Below are positions 36,300-48,282 of a DNA stretch of 64,000 nt, one piece after another; position 1 is the stretch's first letter; each line of letters starts with the position of its first letter. Made by a program: the position numbers and the translations under genes. The stretch spans positions 6,620,595-6,684,594 of the forward strand of contig OX387182.1 in NCBI GenBank assembly GCA_947561395.2. Direction: 5' to 3'. A model generated the notes under the pieces. That model was not told the DNA's origin, did no database searches, and was given only the letters and a program-made list of their open reading frames with translations. The DNA is from Buxus sempervirens (lineage: Eukaryota > Streptophyta > Magnoliopsida > Buxales > Buxaceae).

Positions 36300-36691
36300 T
36301 AGGGATGGCAATGTGGCACGGTTAACTGGGTAACCCACCCCGCCTCGCCCCTAATGGTTAGGGTTTGGTATTGCAAATTCAGGTTAGAGGCAGGTTAGGG
36401 TTTAGCTTTACTTACCCCAAACCCGACCTTAGTGTATTAAAATATTTATTATATATATTTAAAATATTATTTTACTATAAATCACATGTAAAAAAATATT
36501 TTTAATAAATAAATAATTATTTAAAAACACTTTTTTTTGTGCATTTTTTGATAGAACTAGGACAATCCCGACGCACTCCATTACCAATCCTATAGTAGCA
36601 GTTTAGGGTTTGGTATATATTAGCTAAACCCAAGTAGGGACGGGCTAGAGTTTACAAAAACCCACTTCAAAGCTACCTGTTGCCATCCCTA
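36300..36691. mobile_element. hAT-like MITE with TAGGGATGGCAA ends
   Basis: Inverted ends TAGGGATGGCAA and TTGCCATCCCTA enclose 392 bp. This terminus is common in plant hAT-type non-autonomous elements. The flanking octamers (CCCTCTAC, CCTTTCAC) match only in part, so the insertion is old or the border is off by a base. Confidence 0.65.
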
Positions 36692-37384
36692 CCTTTCACT
36701 CATGCTAGGGTTGTTCACTTGTTTGATAATGTGTCTTTTTTTTTTTTCCGAAAAAAAAAATCTAAAAACCGAATGGTTTCGAAATTGTTTTTGTACTTTT
36801 AAAAACAATTGAAAAGAAAGCCCGTTTGATAATAATTATTTAAAATCAAATATGATTTTAAAAATAAAAATACATTTGGAAAGTCTAATGATGATGCTAA
36901 AGGCGGCGGTGGCGGCAACGGTAACTTAGTAATAGTGATAATGGTTTATGCACAAAACCACTAAGCCCAGCTTTATACGTTCATTGAAATTCAAAAACTA
37001 CGTTGAGAAGAGCTGGGCTTCAATACGCATAGCCCAGGCCTGTCCCTAGTTACTTTAGGGTTTGCAAGATATAACTAAATAAACCCATGGGTCTCAAAAT
37101 TTCGAGTCCAAGCCCAGTTTAAATCAAGAAAATCCCATCAGACTCCCCCTAATGAAAGCTAGTCATATTAGAAATCCAAATTGTAATATAAAATTAGAAA
37201 AGAAAAGAAAAAGAACCGACAGTCAACATGTTAATGGGCCCACTTAGTAAAACAGAACATAAAATAACTTAATTCCCTGTCAAAAATCCCCTGAGAGAGG
37301 TAAATATAGCTTAGTCTACCGATTAAAAAAATAAAAAATAAAAAAAACCTGAAAAGTTATAAGCCGCAACGGCGCAACACATAA
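36692..37384. other. Intergenic, nothing recognised
   Basis: AT-rich with homopolymer runs (T13 and A10 near 36737-36760). No gene found. Confidence 0.5.
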
Positions 37385-39207
37385 TAGAGCTATAAGTAGG
37401 GCGGGTTAGGCTGGGTTTCAATGAGTTCGGGCTCAACCCTAACTAAAATTGGTGAACCCAAACTCTTCTTGGCCCGCCCTAACCCAAACTCTTTGAGCCC
37501 AAACCCAACCCTAAAATTATTTCTTGAGTTCGGGTTGGGTTCGGGCTAGCCCAAACTTTTTTGTCTACTTGATACAATGATACATTCACATATATAAGAC
37601 TACAATATTTCGATATATATAATAAAGTTTATTGGTATACATTGATTTGTTTGTGTATTAGGTTAAAAAATGATCTCTCTACGTCCACCAAACTTTTGAG
37701 CTTGTTGTGGACTTGTGGTATCAGGTAAACTAGCTTATGAAACTAAGTAGCACAATAAAGCAAGGATATTTAGACATAATAACTACTTTCAAACAAACAG
37801 AAATTTTAGAACATATTAAAGCAAGGTAATTCAACTCAAACTTCAAGTTCATTTCTTGGTATTAAGCAGGCAAAATTTAAACATATTACATACCTGGTTA
37901 CAAGCCCAAACCAATACATTTGAAAGCAAAGCCTTACAGTTATAGCATCCTCTAATGAACATAGATCTTCAGTATCAAACAACATGATTATAGTTAAGTC
38001 TTTGTAACTGCAAAGAGCATGGCTACAGTGAAGTTTCACAAGTTTAAAAGAATACCTTTGAAATTCCAGAACTAGTTTCATTGCATTTTCACATTGTTTA
38101 AGTATTCAAACCTTAATCTAAAAATAATACCTTTTACAAAATCAATCAACTTTTGTAATTTTAAATAGACTTAATATTAATGTTTCCTATCTCTTCCAAT
38201 TACTTTAGAATCTACGTTTTTTTTTTTTTTTTTGCTGAGTTAGAATCTACGTTTCAAATATTAGAACCATGAAATTACGTAAGAAACACATAACTCATTT
38301 GCATATGACCAAACAAGAACAATAAATCAAGATTTTAGGGGATATATATTGATGTTAAAAATAACATAAAATAAAATACTACTAAAGTAACGAGATTTTC
38401 TGTTTTTCTACCTTATCGGAAATCAAATTTTAATGTAATTTTGCATCCACCAGTAAAAGACTGGGGATTGAAATATCTGAACTAACTTTAGTCAAAGGTA
38501 GGTATATAATTTTAGATTATATGGTGCATAGCCGAGGAAGAGAAATAAACCCTCTCAAGCACACATTAGTGGATTTCATCCAGATCTAGTACTAGAAAAG
38601 AGAGGAATTAAATAGTACCTGAAAGCAATGAACAAATGGGGAAAAATGAGATGCTCGATTTAAAAAGAGATAGCCAATTTGACAAAAATAGCAATCGCAA
38701 ATCCCTTGTGAGCGATGGAACTGTATCGTAAATCCCTTGCGAGCAATCGCAAATCCCTTGCTACCGGAACTATATCCCACTATATTGACGACGACGTCGC
38801 CGACAACTGTAATGCTAGCTCCTGTTGATCGGGCTCCTTTGTTGGTGGTTTCTCTAGCCAGGTTGTCTTTGATATGTGAGGTATTGATAATAGAAGAGAG
38901 GAATAGTGAGTAAATGAGAGGGGCGAGCAATTCCAACTTCCGTGGTAGAGATATGGGAGAATATGAGAAACTTTTAGGTTTGCAGGAGAATCATATGAAG
39001 GTTTGCAAGAGGGGGTTTTAGTGGTATATATATTTCGGGTTATTCGGGTTTTTTCGGGCTGTACCTTGTGAGCCCAACCCAAATTCAACTTCGGGCTCAA
39101 GATTGAGCCCGGCCCAAACCCAAACTCAAACTTATTTCTTAAATCGGGCTGTTATTCGGGTTGGGTTGGGCGGACTTCGGGCGGTCCGGGCCAAACTTAC
39201 AGCTCTA
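37385..39207. mobile_element. Long non-autonomous hAT-like element
   Basis: Inverted ends TAGAGCTATAAGT and ACTTACAGCTCTA enclose 1823 bp. Flanking octamers ACACATAA (37377-37384) and ACGCATAA (39208-39215) agree at 7 of 8 positions, as expected for hAT. Subterminal regions are rich in GGGTTCGGGCT-type repeats in opposite orientation at the two ends. Inside, 38660-38780 repeats CGCAAATCCCTTG. The inner open frame (38592-38936, -) shows no transposase motif. Confidence 0.75.
38205..38254 (-). mobile_element. Poly(A) stub insertion 3 with 15 bp TSD
   Basis: TTAGAATCTACGTTT at 38205-38219 and 38240-38254 encloses 14 T and GCTGAG; on the minus strand this reads CTCAGC followed by A14. It lies inside the hAT-like element and so is younger than that element. 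Confidence 0.65.
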
Positions 39208-39433
39208 ACGCATAAGGCCTCAATATTGAAAGTGCTTGTTTAGAATCTTACCAGGGTGGTTTTTCCATCTGCTTTCGATATTTTATTCTTGTTTATGGAA
39301 TTTCTTTATTTATTCCACATGTTTAGAATCCATTTATAATGTTTTTGAAAGAATATAAGGATATCATGCATCACAACAAATAAAACAAGTTTATGAAAAA
39401 AAAAAATTCAACTTGATAGAAAGAGTATAACCA

Positions 39434-39642
39434 CTAGAAGGGGTGCACATGGCAGTGTATAGGAAGGGACGGAGGGAGAAGGAACAATTTTTAATTTTCG
39501 TAAAAGTTTTGAGGCAATCTTGACCGTTCTACCCTTTTATTAATAAATCTTTTTAATAGTGTGTAAAGGCTGTGTTTGAAAAAATGAGTATTTTCTTTGG
39601 CACGATTCCCAAGGGGCCTCTTCTCATTATATATGGTATAGA
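39434..39642 (-). mobile_element. Short Helitron-like element, copy 1
   Basis: On the minus strand it starts TCTATACCATATATAAT after an A and ends CCCCTTCTAG before a T. It shares GGCMCCCCTTGGGAATCGTGC with the copy at 42558. 209 bp, non-coding. Confidence 0.6.
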
Positions 39643-40462
39643 TTTGATCAGACTTTCAAATTAGTGAGTAGATTGGGCCCACTTAAATTGAAATGCATAT
39701 ATCAACATTTTCAAGGAGCATGACTCTTTGAATTTTAAATCTCACTTGGTTTAATTCACTGTAACAATGACATGCGTAAAAGCAAAATTAACACTTTTAA
39801 AAGTGAGGTACTGATGCTATTCCTTTCTTTTATGCTTGAGTTAGTTTCGAGATTAACGGAACGCGTATATATCATCAGCATCATCATCATGCTGAAGAGG
39901 AGAGGAGCTTCATCAACCCCACTTGGCCACTTGAATTTGAAATCTTGAATTGAAAGTTACAATTATTACCAAAATTTCAACTCCTTTTTTATCCTTACCA
40001 TTTTTTTATCATGATGATTCTTAGCCTGCGCATAACACACTCCTTTATAACTCTTTATAACCGTTTGGATGCCATGTCTTTCTTGAGCTTTATGCCGGTT
40101 TTCATAAACGATCCCATGAAAATAGTAAACTAGAGCTATTGCAGAAAAAAAACTCAATATATCATTGGTGTCTCTAAAGATTATATTACGTGCCTAACTA
40201 CTTAACTGTTGCTTCAAAAGCCCCAAGACTTATAGATATTTCGTTAGTTAAGCACCTAACATCTGGGAATCCACCACGCTTCCTCATCCGACATACATAG
40301 CGGCCCACTCAATTAACACTGACCCGATGGTAGCCCTTTTCTCTTGACGGCTTCACTCATCTGTCAGTATTCAATGGCTTAGCACCATGCCATATATAAT
40401 ATCAAGGTATTTTAATCCGGCTTATAAGTCGTCTCTTCTGTGACTCAAACCCGGGACGTAAT
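39643..40462. other. Intergenic, nothing recognised
   Basis: AT-rich. A small minus-strand frame (39966-40157) has no domain. A (CAT)n-like stretch lies near 39875-39892. Confidence 0.45.
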
Positions 40463-40708
40463 CAGTGGCGGAACCAGAATTCCAAATATTTGGGGGCAAA
40501 ATAGAAATTTCAATTAACTCTTTTCATAAAATATAGAAATTTCAATGAGTTAGGAGGGGCAAACTAGAAATTTCAAAGGAGACAAAATATAAATTTCAAA
40601 GGAGACAAAATATAAATTTCAATTAAAACATATAAAAAAAATTTTAATTAAAAAAAAAAAGTTCAATGGGGGCAATTGGCCCCCTAGACGTAAGGTGGTT
40701 CCGCCACT
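40463..40708. mobile_element. MULE-like MITE, family copy C
   Basis: Best-preserved ends of the family: CAGTGGCGGAACCAG and GGTGGTTCCGCCACT. Flanks GGACGTAAT and GGACGTAGT agree at 8 of 9 bases. An internal 22 bp phrase (AAAGGAGACAAAATATAAAT) is repeated in tandem. Confidence 0.78.
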
Positions 40709-40719
40709 GGACGTAGTGG

Positions 40720-40746
40720 CAGTGGCGGAACCAGGACTCCAAATCC
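40720..40746. mobile_element. MULE-like MITE, fragment D
   Basis: AGTGGCGGAACCAGGACTCC, 11 bp after copy C and in the same orientation. Similarity stops after CTCCAAATC. The rest may have been lost or may lie beyond the assembly gap. Confidence 0.55.
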
Positions 40747-40892
40747 GCGCAAGAGACTGAGAGAGTTAGGGTTCCATTGGGTCGTTGAGAGAGGATGAGA
40801 GAGACGGAGACGGAGAGTTTGGGCAAGAGACTGAGAGAATTAGGGCGATAGAGAGAGACTGAGAGTTGGGGCGAGAGAGACTGAGAGATGAG
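40747..40892. repeat. GA-rich imperfect tandem repeat
   Basis: Units such as AGAGACTGAGAG with TTGGGGCGAGAG spacers, period roughly 30-45 bp, running straight into the N run. This is the probable cause of the assembly break. Confidence 0.7.
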
Positions 40893-41092
40893 NNNNNNNN
40901 NNNNNNNNNNNNNNNNNNNNNNNNNNNNNNNNNNNNNNNNNNNNNNNNNNNNNNNNNNNNNNNNNNNNNNNNNNNNNNNNNNNNNNNNNNNNNNNNNNNN
41001 NNNNNNNNNNNNNNNNNNNNNNNNNNNNNNNNNNNNNNNNNNNNNNNNNNNNNNNNNNNNNNNNNNNNNNNNNNNNNNNNNNNNNNNNNNNN
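40893..41092. other. Assembly gap, 200 N
   Basis: Exactly 200 N, which looks like a fixed-size placeholder, so the true distance is unknown. Open frames drawn across it are meaningless. Confidence 0.98.
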
Positions 41093-42557
41093 ATTATTGG
41101 TCCCAGAGCCCTTGACCTACATGGATATTCAAATTGACTATCACAAATAAACAATGATCGAATTACACCGAGAATCTTGTCATACATGGATTTGGCGACG
41201 TGATGCTTGGACCCTCACTTATTAAATAACTTCAAATTTAAGACTTTAGTGGTTACAGGCACATGACCTTAACAGCTATAACTCAACTTTCATTATCGTG
41301 TCCCAACTGTCACTGTACATCCACAACATGCTTTCTTCTTCTTTTTCTTTTTTACCAACCTTGATCTAAATCCAGACACATTTGCCACGTGGCCTATATA
41401 AAAAATAGAAAATTAATAATAATATTGTAACTCAATTTGGTTTGGTCCAAATTGACAACAAAGTTTTGTGACTATCAAACCAAAGCTAAACCGAACCGAA
41501 TTGAGAACAAATTACTCTAACTCAAAAACCGGACCGAACATATATATAGATAGGTTCGGTTCAATTCGATTTGGTTCAATTTAGTAACACTTATTTCTAA
41601 GTTGGGTTTCAATTTAGTTCTACTTAGTTGATACATCAACCTAAAATTGAACTAAATTAGTTTGAGTTACAGAATTCAAAACCAGCACCGAACCATATAC
41701 TTTGATTGGGTCTTAACTGAACCAGGTTGCACATTTAACAAATATCATGTACTGATGATCCAAATTCGGATCCAAGTAAGTTTTAGGGGATTTGAATTCA
41801 ATTAAATATCCGACAAATCTTTTATATTAATCACGAAGTTCTGTATATTTTTATAAAATCCATATCCGAATCTTATTACTATTCGAATTTGATAAGAAAT
41901 CCAAAATCCAATAGGTTTATTTTTACCATAAAGTTGATAAGAAATCCAAAATTCGAATTTGATAAGAAATCATATCCTAATCTGATTACTATAAAGTTGC
42001 ATTCAAATTTTTATCCGACCCATTAACAGCCCTAGGAGAGCGTTTGGAAATTTAATTATGTTCTCATCTTGTTAGGTAAATTGAAACTCCCAAAAATAAA
42101 TGTGCCTTATAATATCCGAAGCAGTGAAACCTTTCAAACGAGTGTTGACGAAGCATGGGATCGTAGGAAGCTTGACTTTGGACAGGTAGGGCTAAGCTTT
42201 GTTCGTGAGTGAGGCGAGCAGGGGACGAATCAGAAAACAGACAGCCGCCCGGTGGGGCCCGGCCTCGTGTTCAATTGTCTCATCGCGGGAAGAGACTTAA
42301 ATGATGCTCTGGCAGCTGTTAGTTGGTCGGCCATGATTAATCCTCACTCCATTTTATGATATTTATTTTAGGATTATTTCTAATTTGGTCCCTCAATTTC
42401 TTGAAAATTTTACCATGATTCTTATGTGTGTGTTTTGTTGGATCATAGTCCAAGATATTTGATGATTAGGATATTAATAAGTTTATTGTAGTTTGTGTTT
42501 AAGTTTGGATTCAAATTGCTTTATGCTTTAGACTTGTGCATTTGTGTTATATCCAAA
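41093..42557. other. Intergenic with decayed transposon traces
   Basis: 41440-41700 is rich in GGTTCGGTTCAATT-type words in both orientations. About 41740-42036 ends in CCATTAACAGCCCTA, a right end typical of hAT-type MITEs, but no matching left end was found. A GC-richer island at 42230-42290 carries no frame of note. Confidence 0.4.
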
Positions 42558-42794
42558 TCTATATCTATATCTATAATATATATATAACGCGAGGCACCCC
42601 TTGGGAATCGTGCTAATCAAAATGTGCAAGTTTTCAATACAATCCTCATACATTATTGTGAAGATTCATTAATAAAATGGTACCATAGTCAAAATGGCCT
42701 CAATTTTTTAAAAACTTAATAATCAATTGCAAAACTGTTTATTCCTTTCCACCTTTTTCTTCATACGTGTAGAAGTACACATGCACCAGTTTAG
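42558..42794 (+). mobile_element. Short Helitron-like element, copy 2
   Basis: Starts in a TCTATATCTATA run after A, then the shared GGCACCCCTTGGGAATCGTGC block. It ends after a GTGTA-GAAG-TACAC hairpin, 10 nt and TTAG, followed by T. Homologous along its length to 39434-39642 in the opposite orientation. The exact left border is uncertain within the TCTATA repeats. Confidence 0.5.
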
Positions 42795-44259
42795 TGGTAT
42801 TTTAAGAGCTTTTGTATTTGGATTAATTCTTTGAGTTCCAAATTGTAGATTTAGCATATTGACATTTTTTTTATCTTCTTAGATTTTATAAGATGACAAA
42901 AATAGAGGGTATATATTTTTAACTAGCTCAGAAAACAAAAATAATAATAATCATACAAACAAATTGAAGTTTAAAAATTTATTCATCTAAGTAAGGTTGC
43001 ATTTGGATGTCGAGAAACAGCATTATGAGAAATATGCTTTTCTCGCGACAATGTCTCTGTGATTTCCAACTCCTGAACAAGCATAACACTTTCAGCCTTT
43101 ACGATTTTCTTTTCTGGCAATCCAAATGAACGTAGAATGTAAGAAACACATGAATTTTCATAATCTCCCGCATTATTCTGCTTTCTAAACACAGATCAAG
43201 TGAATCATCGATAAGTATTAATTTAAGCCAAAAGGACATTTATATAACTTCCCCTTTATTTAATCTTATGATACTTTCGAATTTATTAAGCATTCATTTG
43301 TTTTTTCTGTTTTGTTTCATAAAATTTTAGTCGTTACAAACGGTTATTCGACTAACGCAGAATTTGACTTGATAAGTATAATGGGTTGTAGTCAGAAATT
43401 ATAATAAAAGAAGGGGGGGCAACATAATTAAAAAGTATCAATCTATAATATCTAAAAACAAAGGGACTGCAATATAATTACAAAAAAATTATACGCTTTA
43501 CCGGTATATAAATTTAAAGAAAAAGGATAAAAAGAATCGAGAAGATGAATGAAATTGTGAATTCATTGACAGACATAAAGAAATTAGTCTCAACTTTTGC
43601 CACGTGGCTAAACGTCTCAATCAAAATGTGTGCTGCACGTCGGCCTCATCTCTTTGTCGTTCTTATTTCATTCAATTTCTCTGCCCAAAATCTTCAAAGC
43701 AGCTGATTTTTTGCTTTTACGACGAACAAACGCTCTTAAAGCTTACTCCTCACTCGTTCTTCAATCTTTCTTTTGTTACTCCGGATTTGATTTCATCTAT
43801 CAACTATTAGGGCTTTAGAGTTGGTTCTAGAATTCGCCATCTCGAGGAGATAATAAAGGTCGGAGAATGTTTTTGATGATTAGTTCTTTCCTTTTGTCTC
43901 CCACTGGATTCCTTTTTCAATTATCCTTTCCCGATTTCGTTCTCTGATTAGGGAAACCGATTGGGTTGGTAGGAAATCCTTTAAGAGGAGAGATTCAAGT
44001 GAGCAAACCTTCCTGCGTTCTTCAATGGCGGCTAGGTGAATAGTTTCTTGGAAACATGATTGAAAGAAGGTAATTTTGGTTTTGAGATTTGTCGGGAAAA
44101 TCAAAATTTGCTTTCTTTCTTTTTTCCTGTTTCTGGGACTGGCCTGTCTAGGAAAAAGAGAGAGCGAGAGAGAGAGAGAGAATTTTTTATATGTAATTCT
44201 TTGACTGTCTTCACAGCCATGCTGTAGTTTGAACTTGGAACAACAATTAGAAGAAAAAA
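42795..44259. other. Intergenic and 5' leader of the coiled-coil gene
   Basis: 42795-43560 is AT-rich with no gene. From about 43600 the DNA becomes T/C-rich with a GA run (44158-44180), a likely promoter and 5' UTR for the gene starting at 44260. The small frames there look like leader noise. Confidence 0.45.
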
Positions 44260-46642
44260 ATGCCGAGACAGAATCGGAACATGGAAGGGTTTATCGGAGG
44301 AGCCTGCAAGATCAGGAAAAGAGGATGTTCGTCTTCGTCTTCTTCCTCCTCTATAGTACAGAACTACAGATTCAAAAGAGCGATTTTGGTCAGGAAGAGA
44401 GGAGGATCAAGCACGCCTGTCCCGACATGGAAGCTGAACTCGAGATCCCCTTCTTCTGCCATTGGAATTGCTGCCGAATCTCCGAAATATCCACCATCTC
44501 AGACTGGTGGTGGTGGTGGGAAAGGAAAGCAAGCTCCCGTGTCTGCACGGAAACTCGCTGCAACTCTGTGGGAAATGAATGAGATCCCTTCACCTTCCGT
44601 GAGAGAAGATCTCGAGGAGAAGAGGTATAAGAAAGAGATGAGAGGAAGAGACAGGAGCATCGCAAGGTCTGTTCAGTCGGGTTCTCTTCCACCCCATTTG
44701 TCTGATCCCTCGCATAGCCCTGTTTCTGAGGTGGGGTTTGCTTCTTTTGTGGATTTTCGGTGACTCATGATGATTTGAATTTCGGGATTTAATTGTCTTG
44801 TTAATTTGTGTTTCAGTATCACTCACTTTGCAGCATTTTTATCTGTAGAGATCTTAAATAATGTTTGTATTGTTTTCTCCTGCTTTTTCAGAAGATGGAT
44901 CGATCTGGAACTGGTAGTCACAGGAGAAGATCTTCGGGCATTTCTCAGAGGCTTCGGCTCACTGACAGAAACATTGGAGGTTTGGATTCTCTAAGCCATG
45001 CCAGTTTGATGGAGGTAACCCACAACTCTGTAATACTTTCTTCCTCTAAAAGTATTTTTATGTTTGGATTGATATGAATTCAAGTCTTCATATAGATCCT
45101 TGATAGAGGATCTAGTCTTGAGAATTTGTATATGTGAAAGCAAACTCAAATTTCTATGGTTCTCTCAGAGCTTTTGTATTTACTTCTATAAGGCTGTATT
45201 GTCATATACGTAATTGATCTTGGGAATTGCAGATTGAGACTCGATCACGGGGACAGACTCCTACGGGATCCATTTCAGGAGTTAAAAACCGTTTGAAGGA
45301 TGTCAGTAATGGTCTCACCACATCGAAAGAGCTTTTGAAAATTCTCAACCGAATTTGGGGCATGGAAGAGCAGCATTCATCAAGCATGTCACTCGTCTCT
45401 GCTTTACGTACTGAGCTTGAGCGGGCTCGTTTGCAGGTTGATCAGCTGATCCAGGAACAGCAATCTGACCGCAATGAGATTAATTACCTCATGAAGTGTT
45501 TTGCAGAAGAAAGGGCAGCTTGGAAGATGAAGGAGCAGGAAAGGATTCGGGCAGCTATTGAATCAATTGCAGGAGACCTTGAGGTCGAGAGGAAGCTGAG
45601 GAGACGAAGTGAAAGCTTGAACAAGAAGCTTGGCAAGGAATTATCTGAAACAAAAGCTTCTCTTGCAAAAGCATTGAAAGAGCTTGAGAGTGAAAAGAAT
45701 GCGAGAGAGATAATGGAACAAGTCTGCAATGAGTTAGCTAAGGGTATTGGGGAAGACAAAGCTGAGGTAGAGGAATTGAAGAGGGAGTCTGCTAAGGTTC
45801 GGGAAGAGATGGAGAAGGAGAGGGAGATGCTTCAGCTTGCTGATGTGTTGCGAGAGGAGAGAGTCCAGATGAAGCTTTCGGAGGCTAAATATCATTATGA
45901 GGAGAAAAATGCAGCAGTGGAGAAGTTGAGAAATGAACTTGAAGCCTTTCTAAGATCCAAAAATGGTAAAGAAAGTGAAGGTGGGTATCTGACTCGTGTG
46001 AGCAGTGGGGATATCGCAGCATTTTTAAGTAAAACTTATTTGGACGCTTACCAGAATGAAGAAAAAGGAGAGGATGAAGGACAAGTAGATAATGGAGAAG
46101 AGCGCGAACAAGATGACTCAGCTGAAAGTGATCTGCATTCCATTGAACTAAATATGGACAACAACAACAACAAGGGATATAAATGGACGTATGCCAACGG
46201 AACTGCTGAAGAGGCACCAAAGAGAAGTTCATTTGAGGAGGAAATCAAGGGGAGGAAGTCAACCTCTGAGAAAATAGCTAGAACTGTTTCTTTAGAAAGG
46301 CAGATTTCAGATGGAATTGAGTGGGACTTAAATGGAAGTTTACAAGGGACAGTAGATGGGATTGATTGGGAGAGATTCCCTGAGCTTGGAAAGCAAGGTA
46401 AGAGGCAAGATTACAAGGATGAAATGCAAAGATACAAGTCAGTTAAGGGCCTTAGGGACCATATATTGTCTACTTCCAGGATGGCACCATCCCGAAGCTT
46501 TTTGAGTCCAACTCGGCAATGGGACCAACCATGGCCTCCTCGAGATCCGAATAGTTCCACTCGAGAGCGATCTACAGTATTACAGGGTAGTGGTTTGAAG
46601 GCCAGAGCCGAAAGCCAGAATTCAAGACATTCCAGACAATAA
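44260..46642 (+). CDS. Coiled-coil protein, At5g41620/BRANCHLESS TRICHOME-like
   Basis: Three exons, 44260-44730, 44892-45014 and 45233-46642, encode 667 residues. The N terminus is basic and Ser-rich with a run of Ser after KIRKRGC. It is followed by the family blocks ARKLAATLWEMNEIPSP and SLPPHLSDPSHSPVSE, then a linker with RSSGISQRLRLTDRN. Exon 3 holds a long coiled coil from about RTELERARLQVDQLIQEQ through AWKMKEQERIRAAIESIAGD and ERKLRRRSESLNKKLGKEL to AAVEKLRNELEAFL, and ends with an acidic then basic low-complexity tail. I recognise the Arabidopsis At5g41620/At1g64690 group. BLT itself works in trichome branching with cytoskeletal partners, but the role of this member is unknown. The start has an A-rich context (GAAAAAAATGCCG) and no nearer in-frame ATG. 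Confidence 0.9.
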
Positions 46643-48282
46643 CTTCTCTCCTGTCAACAAGCACTTTGCTTGTATTCTCCATGATCTGCTCAAAACTCAC
46701 TCCATTGAGTACTGAATTTTCAGTGGTCGAATTTGAAAGAATGGACTTTAGAACTCTAATTTATGTTGAATGGATTTTGCTACAAAGTTGCAAGGAGTCC
46801 AGTTAGGACACTTTTGTACAGAAGCTTCTGCTATTTATCATAGATTTTCCTTCACTTTTTTGTTGTGCTTGTTCCCATGGCTTTGGGACAGTAACTATAA
46901 ACATGAACAACTAGTCGGATTGACTTTTCTGGGTTAATTTGTAACTTGTGAATCCAAGAAAACCTGACTGATACTCCGGCAGGTTTGGTTGAAAGTTTGG
47001 CAAATCAGACCCTGCCAACCAGAAGCTGACTTCATGCTGGTAGGCTAGCAGGTGCAGGATCAGATTTTCCAATCGTCGAAGCATTGGACTTTGGGTTTAT
47101 TTTGGGCCAACTAATTTTTACTTAGGTCAAGTCCAAACTCATCAAAACCATATGTCTTCTTTGTTGAAATGTCTTCAAACAAATAACCCTCTTAATTAAG
47201 GTTATTCAAAAAACTAAAATGTCATATTTGTTCTAAAATGACCAAAATAACCTTAATTAAGAGGTTTATTTTGGTCATTTTAAAACAAATATGACATTTT
47301 AGATCAAAGGTTAACGGTGTTAAGGTTACAATTCAGAGGTGCTATTTGCATGGTTTTTCTAATGTTAGGGAGTGTTGGTACTTTTTGCAAGTGTCAGGGA
47401 ATGTAAGTGTACTTTTCCCAAATGTCAGGGGGTGTTAGTGTGAATTTCCCATTTAGAACAATGACACACAATGCCACACTCTAGTTGCCATATAACCAAG
47501 TGATACTAAGTTTTAAACACATGTTAGATAGGGCTATAGGCAAGTAACAGATATGCATATGCCCCATGCCTTTTTTAGCTGCAAAATCTAGAAATAGTAA
47601 AAATAGAATGAATAATATGAAATCTAAAATATATAAAATTCAAACAACTAACAATAAAACTAATTAATATTATAAAACAAAAACAAAAATTTCTAGCCCG
47701 ACATTTTTTCCCTCGTAATATCCCTTAAATGTTTAAAAGACTTCAATATTCCCTAAATATTTATCCACTAAGAGTTATATGAATATTTCCCTTTGCAAGG
47801 GGTTTAAGTCCTACATGTATCATTGAACGTGTCGAAAAGAGGGGATATTGCAACAAATTCTAGATCGACACTTTTGTCATCTAGAAAATCTTTCAGCTTT
47901 AAAATAACCCCTTGTCCTGATCTTTGTATTTCCTAAATAACTATTCATTTATAACTCCAGAGTTTTTAAAGACCGTTTATGCAACTATTCAGGGGAAAGA
48001 ATGTGTATTTGTATAGTGCACATAGTTATTATATAAAGAAAATATCAAGATTCTTGCCTAACATTTCCTTTAAAATAAAACTCTCAAAAAAAATTGTCTA
48101 ATTTCTAAATTTTAACAATTGCTATCTTAGTCCTGTTCATGCACGTGAAACCCCTACAGCTGAACGGTTTGTAGTTTGTAGAGATGGAGTGTTGCATGTG
48201 CCACGACTATTATATATAGACAAAAAGTACTTTCAAAAGATTCGTTCTTCGGTAAGAAAAAGCCGCTATCATCTGAACTTTT
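46643..48282. other. Intergenic, includes a long inverted repeat
   Basis: AT-rich 3' flank. Apart from the hairpin at 47214-47302 and T/A-rich runs, nothing was recognised. Confidence 0.5.
47214..47302. repeat. Near-perfect 89 bp palindrome
   Basis: The arm starting CTAAAATGTCATATTTGTT is matched almost base for base by the inverted right arm ending ACAAATATGACATTTTAG, with about 10 nt of loop (TTAATTAAGA). It could be a foldback MITE or a hairpin RNA source. The flank (GGTTAACGGTGTTAAGG) is palindromic too. Confidence 0.8.

Noticed and set aside
40840-41187. Open frames spanning the N run
   Set aside because: They consist of unknown residues and are artefacts of the gap.
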